DNA of 64,000 nucleotides, from contig JAUCEF010000001.1 of NCBI GenBank assembly GCA_033558025.1, positions 1,488,001-1,552,000 on the forward strand, in the 5' to 3' direction. Every line of letters starts with the position of its first letter. Within the stretch, counting starts at the first letter, position 1. Position numbers and translations under genes: made by a program. Below the pieces are notes generated by a model. That model had not been told where the DNA came from and ran no database searches. It saw only the letters and a list, made by a program, of their open reading frames with translations. Positions 10,756 through 19,703 of this stretch are shown here, one piece after another. This DNA is from Phytophthora sp. 'mugwort'. Lineage: Eukaryota; Oomycota; Peronosporomycetes; Peronosporales; Peronosporaceae.

Positions 10756-10872
10756 TACCCTAAGTGATGTAGCCATCATCACTATAACGTCATGGTAATG
10801 ACGTCACGGATGGGTACCACACATATGGTACAAAAAACCGCAGAACCACCCAATAGGATAACATTTAGGGTA
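10756..10872. mobile_element. small terminal-inverted-repeat element nested in the hAT relic
   Basis: The left end TACCCTAAGTGATGTA is the imperfect inverted repeat of the right end, whose reverse complement is TACCCTAAATGTTATCC. The 117-bp segment interrupts hAT coding sequence. TA at both outer edges would be consistent with a TA target. A further short inverted repeat, TAGGTGAC...GTCACCTA, lies just outside at about 10878-10924 and may belong to the same insertion. It is non-coding. Confidence 0.45.
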
Positions 10873-11913
10873 CTTTATAGGTGACTAGTAGTTAGGATGT
10901 AGACGCATTAAAGGGGTCACCTATAAACATATTCAGTCTTATATCTACCTAGTTTTGGTAACAGTCCCCTCAGACCAGGGGCTTGTGAAAAGCCGTTCAC
11001 TGAGAGTTTGCATACTCTCCGGAAGCTCCTCTTCCTGTGCGCAAGGTGTTGTGTGCCCCGTCACATGGATGACATGCTCCAGCTCTTTAGCCATATATGC
11101 GCGCGTGTGTTGCTCGGTACCGGTTGCCAAGGATGACCAAAACAACGCCGGAATTCCAGGAGCAGCATGAAGTTGATTATGCTGGAATTATTCGTATCAC
11201 TCCATGCATCTGTTGACACCACACGCTGCTGCTTAATCAGAGCGACGACAAATTTCCGGCAGTTCATCCGCGTATCAGTTAATATCGACCCTTCTAACTT
11301 ATGGCGCGACGATAAGCTGATACCCGGTGCCAGCAACCCAGTAAACTGTCGGAAGAACAGCGATTCGGCCAGCACAAACGATAGCGCACTCAAAAATCAT
11401 TGCGCTAGAGCGAAGTCAAATTGATATTGCATGACTAACTGACGACCAGCAACAACCGTAGACACACCGTAGAGCCCGCTGAGCCGTATCACCGCGAAAA
11501 TCGGAGGTGTTCCAGCTTTAATCGGAATAGAAGAAGCGTGGGCACGCTGCTACTGCTTCCTAGACGTCTCCGCACTTAGATATTCGCTCCATTGTTGTCG
11601 AATGCGAATGGGTGCTTTCTTACACGCTGCAGACGCGGAACGATAAATCGTCTGGGCTGGCCAGTGTTGATTCGGCGATTACTATATCTGCATTCAGATG
11701 CAAACTTCACAGGTGGTCAACTACTGGGCTGGTTTGGACTTTAAGCGAAAAATGTGCTTGGGAGGAGTGTGGCGCCGCTGAACCAGACTGCAGTTATGCT
11801 CACAATTGCATCATTATTCTTCGCTGTGGCAATAACAACAGCAAACGCTTCGGTGTGCAACCTCTTTCACTATAAGATCATTATTCTTGTTAACAATATA
11901 TTAAATTGCAGTT

Positions 11914-12160
11914 CAGTTATTCTTCTGACTAATAGCAGCAGCTAATAGCTTCAAAAGTGATTCGGTTTGTGCAGCTTGCTGCTTGATGTGCTGGCGGATA
12001 AGCTGATGCTGGCGTCGCTGCTGCTCCACCTCGTCACGACGGAGCTGTGGCTCCTCTCTATGAAGTTTGACCTTCATCGTTTATAACATTCTGCGCTTGG
12101 CCACCTCCTGTTGCTCTTTTTCAAGTAAAACCGGTAGACGCTTAGGCTTGCCTCCGCTGC
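11914..12160 (-). pseudogene. coiled-coil C-terminal relic, probably transposon-associated
   Basis: On the minus strand a frame reads KRLPVLLEKEQQEVAKRR, meets a stop near 12080, and goes on as EEPQLRRDEVEQQRRQHQL and then TESLLKLLAAAISQKNN before a stop at 11914-11916. The pattern of charged residues and Gln with heptad-like leucines indicates a coiled coil. Similar tails occur at the C-terminus of oomycete Myb/SANT-like transposon proteins; this link is an inference. Confidence 0.4.
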
Positions 12161-12348
12161 CACCCTAACCCACGGATTGCATCTCTGATACTCTGATAGT
12201 TAATACCGCTAATAGAAATAGTATTATACCATCAGTTAGTACTTTTTTCCTCTGGTTGGAAAACATTTCAAAAAGTCAATATGACGGTTGTAAGGGATGC
12301 AAATCGTACGAAAAATGAATAAACGTAACCCATCGATTAAAGTAGGGA

Positions 12349-13715
12349 TTAAGACGTGGAGGGACCGAAGAACAACGCACTTCCACGCGTACCTTGGACG
12401 AGAGTGCTCACCGCTCGGTTGTAATAGGAGGTATCACACGGCAACACAAAAGGTAGTGAACCTGCGTTTCCGAGCTTCGCCTTGGCCATATAGGGGAGTT
12501 TGTAGTCGTTTCCACCATCCGCTGCAAGAATACAACGCATGCAGTTCTGTAGAGACAAGAATATGTAGTTCAGCGTTTGCTTAGACATCTCTTTGTACGC
12601 TTCCTCGACCGCGTGGATGATGTCCTTGACATTGCGCATGTATTTGCGGTACTGTATCGACTGCAAAGAGGCAAACAAACCTAGGTCACACACATTCTAT
12701 CTGGTGAGTTCGGCGGTTGAAACGTGAGTCGGATGTTCCAACCTCCGTCTGACCCTGCTGCCAAAACCTCGGATCGAACGAGGAAACGTGGGGCTTTGCG
12801 TTGTCCTGCTGAACCCAGATGAGCCGGTGCCTGTCCTTCCTTGGCCACTTCTCCTTTATCGCAGGGTACAAATACTCCAGCAAGTACCTCTTATACACGC
12901 TGCGATACATGCAGCACCCTTCTTACGGTTACGGCTCGTACGTTGGGCGGTGTATTCCTCTGTGAACGTCCAGATGCCGAGTTTGCCGTCCCAGCAGGCA
13001 TTGCGGTGTGGATCATGCCTTCATGCATCACAAATCACAGGTTATAATTATTGGAAGAATATAAATTATTGCAATCAGGTCATTACCTCGGTCGTGCAAA
13101 TGCGGCCAGGAACATCGTCTTCAGGATGAAGCGCTTGCTCTTGAAGAATCGCGGTGGGGGTATCTCGTCTTCGAACACCAGATAGCTCCGCTTGTCCTTG
13201 TCAGCATTGAACCATTTTTCGTCGAGATGGATGATGTCAACCATAGGTTCGAACGTCATTGTCGTCTCGTCCACATGGGACAGGGCAAACTCAAGTCGAT
13301 GCAACTTGTTGCATTCTGTCAATGCCGGCTTGATGTGGCTCGTTCGTCGTGAAAGGGCTCCTTCCTTCTGCAGCGCACCAACCATGTAGCGCGAGACACT
13401 TGCGCTTACCGCAACGTGCCGTGCAACCTGCCGCTCAGCCACAGGAACCGTTCGGAGCTTGGCATACACCCCCGCGCGATCTCTTCGCTTCCGCCCGCTT
13501 TTTCGCTTGATGTTACTCTTCCAGGCGTCCTTGGCACCTGTTTCAGCTCTTGTAGCCCAGTACGAGTGCCACAGATTGGGCATTGTGGCCCGATCACGGC
13601 CCCAACGCCGTGCCAGCTCCGACTGTAGTCCTCGAGGCAGCACGCCGTCAATACTGCGTTCCAGCATCTCGTCGATGATCTCGCGGCGCTCATCATCGAT
13701 CAGGTCGGGTTGCAT
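12349..13715 (-). pseudogene. Tc1/mariner transposase, frameshifted
   Basis: The N-terminal half (13715-13083) has a helix-turn-helix region (for example ERQVARHVAVSASVSRYMVG) and the first catalytic Asp in VDIIHLDEKWFNADKDK. A short gap follows whose sequence (GTAATGAC... to a possible AG before 13036) may be an intron; after it come ACWDGKLGIWTFTEE and, in another frame, the second Asp in LIWVQQDNAKPHV (about 12790). The third Asp is in DLGLFASLQSIQYRK (about 12690), again after a frame change. All three acidic residues are still present. The element copied itself by TA-targeted cut and paste; this copy is dead. Terminal repeats were not identified. Confidence 0.85.
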
Positions 13716-13999
13716 AGTGTTGGTGGCAGCTGTATAGGGACAGTGAGCTCGTCACGGAATTTCCGAGAATGAGAGGCATGAGGCGCTGTCTTCTGGAACG
13801 ACTGGTGGAGAACCCAAAACGAGTTGTGATGAAATGTTTGTATGGTTAGCAAGCGGAGGCCGCCAGCTTCTTTTAGTCCAATTAGCGCGTGAAACGCAGG
13901 TGATCTGACAAAATTAGTCGCCCTTGATTGCGTTTGTTGAGATGTTAATCGGCCAGAGGAAGTACATAATATTGTAACTGTTAAAACAACACATACATC

Positions 14000-14270
14000 T
14001 CTTCCTCCGCCTGCATCACGAGCTGCCGAGCGGTCTCCGGCTCCTAGCTTGGTGGCAGAGTGGTTCTTCTTGGCCTGCTTCTGCGTCGCACCGGCGTTTC
14101 TGTGCTACCCGAGCTGCTCGAGAATGTCATCGTTGTTTGTGTACACCTCACTGGCCCCGCTTACGCCTTCTTTGGGCTTCTTTCGTACAGCATACTGCCG
14201 GAGAAGAACGATAGTGCGGTCACAACACGCTCGGAAGCCAAATCGGCCGACATGCTCTGATTAGGCCAGT
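14000..14270 (-). pseudogene. fragment of a repeated gene family, also present at 52.2 kb
   Basis: On the minus strand near 14215-14115 the frame reads VLLRQYAVRKKPKEGVSGAS and then EVYTNNDDILEQL before a stop. This matches the 52166-52522 plus-strand product (LLFLLRKYVARKKRNEAASG, EVHTEVDDILEQL) residue by residue with conservative changes, so both come from one family. Function not recognised. Two diverged copies among transposon relics suggest a mobile-element gene. Confidence 0.45.
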
Positions 14271-14407
14271 TCGATATTCCTTTCTACACACCTGGTACCG
14301 CTTTGCGGTCGAGAGGCGTTACCGCAACCGTAATACGACACGACGACAAGATTTAATGTAACCTTAGGACCTAAAGCAACCGTAAAAACAGCAGTTTTCG
14401 GGTAGTT

Positions 14408-14474
14408 TATTATAAATGACGCCGCCACGTCGTCTCCATCACGATTGTAATTATAATGACGCCGCCACGTCGCC
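14408..14474. repeat. 23-bp direct repeat
   Basis: TATAATGACGCCGCCACGTCG at about 14452-14472 repeats the near-identical TATAAATGACGCCGCCACGTCG at about 14409-14430, about 43 bp apart. This is a simple two-copy direct repeat, possibly a footprint of a lost insertion. Confidence 0.6.
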
Positions 14475-14619
14475 CTTGTCACCAGTGTTGTCTAAATATA
14501 GAGATATATTCAGCAGTTCATACAGGTGTACACCACATAGAAATGCGTGTATCCACAACCAGATATGATACACATCTCACACACTTGGTGATTTTCGCAA
14601 AGATCTACAGCACGACTAC

Positions 14620-14849
14620 GATGGACGGGAACGCTGGAACGTGAGCTGGTGCGCGCAAGGGTTGACGAGCTGGTGGACAAGAAGGAAAAACTGGAGAAGA
14701 TTGGAAAGAATATCGAAAAGATTCTCAAAGTGCAGATGGAGCTCCTATCTCTCATTGAAGAGAACGAAGAGACCGTTTATAATTTGGCTTCGGAGTCGCT
14801 CGCGTGGTTCAAGACGGCGTGCTATCTTTCGGAGTGCTGCCAGAGATAG
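14620..14849 (+). CDS. short coiled-coil open frame, function unknown
   Basis: A plus-strand frame without an ATG of its own reads LERELVRARVDELVDKKEKL and then KILKVQMELLSLIEENEETV, ending in a stop at 14847-14849. The heptad pattern of Leu/Ile with Glu and Lys indicates a coiled coil. It could be an exon of a decayed gene, because the upstream part is not open in the same frame for long. I do not recognise a family. Confidence 0.3.
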
Positions 14850-15689
14850 CTGTCAACAGACTGAACGGACAGTAAATGAAGCAGACGTGGATGGCTGCAT
14901 TTAAAGTTTTATCATAGCTTGATCATCTACCTGAGCTGGTCATGTAGCTTCTGATGAATGTTCCGCGTCTTCTCCACCGTGTAACGAGACATGCGTCGCT
15001 CATGTGACTTGCACAAGATAATCCGTAGCATCCGTAGCCGCATCACCTTCACGTCGTCCTTTGAGACATTGCTCTCGTGCTACTGCACATCTCCTGTGAG
15101 ATAGCTGTATGCTTATGTCACCATCAAGACCCCACATCTGGCATAGTCCGGTTGCTATGGGAGTAGTAACAACTGGAACATTACGTGTACGTTTTTTTTT
15201 TAATTTTCGATAATTATCACCTTATATAATTCTGTATCTAGAGTAGGTATACACGTTTATAATACACAGCAATAGATTTCAATTAGATAGTCGATAGATT
15301 GCCTTAGAGCGTTAGGAGTGATCTATTAAATATTAGCTAGGTCTAAGACAGGTTAAAGCCCCTCTTTAGTGACAGACCGATCTAACGAATATTTTGTGCA
15401 TCCTAAACAATACATAAACTTGAGGAAGTTACTACTTAGTACACATTTCTAACCATGATCAAATTTGATATCCCTTCAAAATATAAATATCGGTTTCATC
15501 AGGAACTGTGATCGTTCATTTTGTTTTGCACATGTCTTTACGTTGCTATAACGTATCGTCTTAGTCCTAGGCGTCACCTAGAAAGCACACCGGGTGTCGA
15601 CATACCGTGTTTCGCATGTAGACCAACACACCCCATGCTTAAAAAAAAACATTACCCTGTCAAAAAGTGATGCTCCAAATTTATAAAAA
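14850..15689. other. no gene recognised
   Basis: AT-rich from about 15180. A minus-strand stretch near 15070-14935 (SNVSKDDVKVMRLRMLRI) is open for about 50 codons and looks coding-like but is unassigned. Nothing else is seen. Confidence 0.3.
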
Positions 15690-17240
15690 GAAAAGTTTAT
15701 TTTTAGACAGTCGGCTCTTCGACAATGACGTCTTCCAAAGTCGTGACTGTCGTCTACCTGCTGCCCTTCAAGTAGTGATAGTTTCTCTAGCTCTGAGATC
15801 AAAGAGCTCGCTGCAATGCAAATATCACTCGGCTGTAATCTACTACTCGAAACCCATTCGAGATGACTTGCTCGGATAATGAGTCCCATGCACGCCGAAT
15901 CCAGCCATATATTTTGCTCCTTCTGGGGGTTGTAGCTTGAACTTGATGCCTGCACTGCGGGGCTGTGTAATCTGGGCTCGCATGCCATCGTGCCAAAGGC
16001 GACGCAGGTTCGACTTCAATGGAGAGTTCCAAGCGACGTCTGCCGGCTGGGAGACAGACGTCGCTCGTGTTGGGACCTTCATCAGCACCACGTTGATAGA
16101 CGCAGCATAGTCTTCGACCTTTCTGGTCCAATGGCCGCTAAAATCGCCCCAATAACAAAAGGGGCTCATTTGGGAAGGGCCGTTGCCTAAAGTGGCGTTT
16201 CAGAAAGATAAACCCGGAAAGAACTTGATTCCACCACCCTACGAACACCGAATTCACCACAGTTAGTAACCGTCATTAGTTATTTCCACCAAATAGAGTT
16301 CATACCTTTTCTGTTGCCGTGGATAGCCAAGTCGTTATTTTCCAAAATGCCCTTTACATCTTTCCAAATACGGACACCAAACCCATATCTGTCCCTGACG
16401 TTTTTTTCTTGAGTTGCCATAATTTTGGACGGCTTCGCTTTCAGCACGACGAAAGGTGTGTACTCATTTCCGTCACTGTCTCCGAGCAGCATGGCGGTGA
16501 CGCGCTCCTTGGATGCCCTGCTGCACCTCACCCATAGTCTTCTCGCCCCGCTTGTTTATTGTCTTCTTAGCTACATACTGTACTAAAAAAAAATACGGCT
16601 GTACAAACAACGTTAAATAGGCGTTAAATAGTCGTTACCCGTCTGATCAGAGTTATATACGCGTCTGATTTCCAGGTCTTGCATTGTGGAGGCCGCCTGA
16701 GCCGCGAATTCGGCTGCGATTGCAGCAAGTTCGGGTGGACAGACTTGACCTTGGCGGGTAGGTGCACGTAAGCTAAGGCGATGGCGCCTTTTGAAGCCGT
16801 TCAGCCTCTTGACGGATGCCTCGAAGTCGTTAACACCACCATCCTCGGCAACTTCAAGTGCCTTAACGAACAGCATTTGGGTCGACCACCGGAACTCCTT
16901 CCTCTCGGGGCGCATTAATCCAAACAACCAACGTCGTCTCCATGTCACTAGATAAAATAGTTGCAGTTCCTACCTCTCGAATCTTCTTGTGCCCGCTCTT
17001 GTGAGAGCTAGCTGCGTCTTGTAGTTTAGCGCTCTCTCGTTTCCAGCGAAGAATCTGGACTCGCTTGCTTTGGTACGACTTGGCTGCTAATGTAGGGTAA
17101 AACTGAGCCACTGTAACGCGCATATTCTTCGTTCTATCGAGAAAAGCAAGGACCGTCAGCTTTTTCCGACAGTTTCGGCGTTCAGCTTGTAATGCTGTAC
17201 GTGGCGACCGATACCACCACGGCGCGGGCAGCCCCTTGGC
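15690..17240 (-). pseudogene. pogo/Tigger-like DDE transposase, frameshifted
   Basis: Minus-strand pieces in order: 17123-16863 (N-terminal helical DNA-binding part), 16948-16613 ending with EIRRVYNSDQTGNDY (first catalytic Asp), 16531-16280 (ERVTAMLLGDSDGNEYTPFV, the strand before the second motif), and 16169-15799 with WGDFSGHWTRKVEDY (second Asp) and VPTRATSVSQPADVAWNSPL (third Asp). This spacing and these motifs are those of pogo-type elements with a CENP-B-like N-terminus. Each piece lies in a different frame, so the gene is dead, although all three catalytic Asp codons survive. Terminal repeats were not found. Confidence 0.8.
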
Positions 17241-17394
17241 TTCACACGAGCCATTCGAAAACTGGTGTGTGGTGGTCAGTTTTTATTAAAAAGATAGTCA
17301 CTGTTTCGGAATAGTGTTCTGTATCTCCCTATATGCTAAGTATGTAATACGATTCCAGCGCATCGATTGGCCGGGAACGAGGTGTATCTCTTAA

Positions 17395-18322
17395 GTGGCA
17401 GTATCGGTCTACATGCGAAATACGGTATGGTGCCAAGTCAGTTTTCTTAACACTTCAAGTCCAGTGTTTTATGCCCCCCACACCCTAAAAATATCCGACC
17501 GGACTATTTACGAATTACCAGTAACCAATAATATTAAACAAGTGCGCAGTCTGTGTACGTACCAATTCACCATCTTATGTTTTTTAAACATGAGTTGCTT
17601 TCCTTTCTCGTTTCTCTTTCTCATTCATCGTTTACGAGATGGCGCCACAGAAGAAGAAGACGAGCAAGAAGACCAAGACGAGACAATGACTGAGGTGGCA
17701 GCGTGTTCCGCTAAACCTCGTGTGCGCATCGCTCCTGCGTGTGGGCTGTCTGAAGAATTGATTGCGGGAATGGGTGCTGCTGGTGCTTTGATGGAGGAGG
17801 TGGAGAAAGGTTTGCACATCGTGTGTGTTGGCGGTATCGTTTCAGAAGCGTGGAGACTTTACGAGGAACGGGCTTGCTCTCTCGGAGAGGTCGATCGATC
17901 CCATGGTTGTGGCGATTGTTGCTCCAACGCCTCAGATCGCTGAGTCGTGTGTGTGTCCTCCTCTCGCTCAACACGGTGGTATTCAAGTCGAAGCAAACTC
18001 TATCATCAATCATATGGCGCCGCTGTTCATGGCAAACTTTCCGGCGGTTGGAATTCCAACACTTCCTGGTCCTCTTCCAGCTCCGATGATGATGACCAAC
18101 GTTCGCCACGCGAAAGTGGCTGTGACTGCGCTGCTACAGGCGATTTCCAACCCCGGTCCAAATTACCCAATTATCAGCGGTATGCGTGCTGGGCATTATA
18201 TATGCCACGTGTATTACGGCTGGTCTGGCGCGTTTATCACGGTACCTGTCTTCAGACCTTGGGCGCTCGTTCGTAGGACAAAAGAGTCGCCAAGTATTTC
18301 CTCAGCGCGTTATCTGAAGTAG
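17395..18322 (+). pseudogene. unknown protein with two compensating frame changes
   Basis: A likely start is the ATG at 17639 (MAPQKKKTSKKTKTRQ, a lysine-rich N-terminus). That frame stops at once, but the next frame continues with MTEVAACSAKPRVRIAPACG to about 17840. The first frame then resumes and runs to 18322 with ALSERSIDPMVVAIVAP, HAKVAVTALLQAISNPGPNY and MRAGHYICHVYYGWSGAF. The hand-over suggests one gene with two opposite indels, either a recent pseudogene or a sequence error. The Gly/Tyr-rich C-terminal block looks conserved, but I do not recognise it. Confidence 0.4.
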
Positions 18323-18529
18323 TAGCTCATTCAGTCAATAAAGATTAACATGCTTTCTCAATTCTTCGATGCCCACAATGTCCTGTTGCGTAGTTGAGCT
18401 CCACTTCCCTCAAGAGTTCCAGCAACCAATCGGAGCAGGTCGGGAATCCTTCAACCAGAACGCACCAGAAGTGGTCTAAGCTCTTGAAATAAACAGACAA
18501 ATTGACTGACTTCACTTCAGCCGACAGAT

Positions 18530-18634
18530 GGTTTAGGCATCGAAAAGATGACTTAGGCATCGAAAAGATCATTTAGGCATGGACCGAAGCAGCATCGAGT
18601 CGATACCTAAATCATTGCTTCGGTTCGATGCCTA
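18530..18634. repeat. 20-bp tandem repeat plus hairpin
   Basis: AGGCATCGAAAAGATGACTT at about 18535 is followed directly by AGGCATCGAAAAGATCATTT and then AGGCATGGACC. The last unit, TAGGCATGGACCGAAGCA, pairs with TGCTTCGGTTCGATGCCTA at about 18616-18634, giving a hairpin about 60 bp long. It lies at the edge of the AT-rich island. Confidence 0.6.
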
Positions 18635-19236
18635 GCTAATAAAGAGCGCATCAAAGAAAATCAAAAGCGCTACTACATCAAAAAGAGAGAAACGCGTCTC
18701 GCTAAACAATGGGAGTATGACGAGAAGCATCGTGAGCAACTAAATGCTCAAAAGCGCAAGGCCTATGCAAAAAAAAACAAAACGAACCTAATCAACGTAA
18801 AAGCGAACCTAATGTTGAAAACAAACTTAATTAATTAATTAATTAATTCAAGTTTTTTATCTGGGGCTGAATATAAAGACGAACCTAAGCGAAAAAGTAT
18901 AGAATATAAAGTCGACCACGCAATAATAAATATAGGCAAAGATATATAGTGACCATGTTTGGTTATGAACTTGAAGGACTAAAGAGATTAATATTCACCC
19001 AATCAAATGGGGAGGTAAATACCGAGTCAAGGTTAGCTTTTAAGATCACTATTGCTCTTGGCTATGATCTCATCAGTAAAGATGATGATAGTTTTAGTCA
19101 TTGGCATCCAAACATCGGCAATACGGCTGTATTCGATAATCTGTTGCTATCTAACATAAATTATTTTACTGACATATTGTATTATAGCTCCAATAGTATT
19201 ATTTATTCGGAACCCCTGGTATCAGCATCAAGATAG
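18611..19236 (+). other. AT-rich island with Lys/Asn-rich open frames, composition unlike its neighbours
   Basis: The frame at about 18611-18837 reads NKERIKENQKRYYIKKRETR and then YDEKHREQLNAQKRKAYAKK, followed by a TTAA repeat tract. A second frame, 18949-19236, has MTMFGYELEGLKRLIFTQSN and, further on, SHWHPNIGNTAVFDNLLLS. Base composition and Lys/Asn/Ile use differ sharply from the GC-richer genes nearby. Repetitive K-E-N-Q-Y proteins of this style are frequent in large DNA viruses and AT-rich mobile DNA, so a transferred fragment is possible. It could also be ordinary AT-rich repeat DNA that is open by chance. Confidence 0.35.
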
Positions 19237-19240
19237 ACTG

Positions 19241-19703
19241 TAAGCACGATCACTCGCTCTAGCTATTCTTAAGTCCCTGCATGCTCGATAACAACTGAGA
19301 AGTGTCAAGGGACTCACTATCGACACGTCGAACCCCACAGCGCTCGTCGTTTTAGGTGTCTGTCTATCTATTGCTAAGCACGACGTGGAATACATTATTG
19401 AAGCAGGGACTAACGAAAGAATAGATTATTTCAATGCGGAATGCAAACAAATATATTATTAATTATATTAGGAACTATCTACCGCTCACGCAACGCTATG
19501 AGTCCCAGTGCAGTACTCCTCTGTTCATAAATATCCAGAGCTTCCAGGGCGAAGCGCGGCAATAGTATGGAGAATTGTACTTATCGGAAATGTTTGTTCA
19601 GCATAGGCAGTGGCGGACAATAGTACCCTTCTAGAAAATACAAAAATCAAGAGTAGACTTATTAGAAAAGGCCAATCTTAGGTTTTCGTATTGTTTCTGG
19701 TAA
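19241..19703. other. downstream of the ARM-repeat gene, no gene seen
   Basis: No recognisable frame. A short inverted repeat, AGTCCCT...AGGGACT, occurs at about 19271-19315. Confidence 0.4.

Larger units (their letters stand above)
8919..11700 (-). pseudogene. hAT-family transposase relic, frameshifted, with nested insertions
   Basis: Reading the minus strand downward: LFFRQFTGLLAPGISLSSRH and STDAWSDTNNSSIINFM (11393-11200; the D-A-W-x-D/S-x-N motif holds an RNase H-fold Asp region of hAT), then FWSSLATGTEQHTRAYMAKE, ITDNASNMANAW (about 10670), LLDEFRNLQWR and IQARWYTVHVCL (10470-10310), PIVEALRELESDKCP (9660) and FRRLRMLDLYEKS. At about 9160 SSAASERAYW appears, the hallmark of the hAT dimerisation domain, followed by KKRTRLTKDKVEKLAYMNIN (9120-9060). 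Stops and frame changes are many. Insertions at 9749-10195 and 10756-10872 split it. The N-terminal BED-type finger was not found. The element moved by cut and paste when alive. Confidence 0.82.

Noticed and set aside
18345..18572. Minus-strand 75-codon frame with Leu-rich sequence
   Set aside because: It starts inside a tandem repeat and has no family resemblance or splice support.
18830..18850. TTAA repeat as a possible replication or piggyBac target site
   Set aside because: A simple AT repeat; no element ends with TTAA were found.
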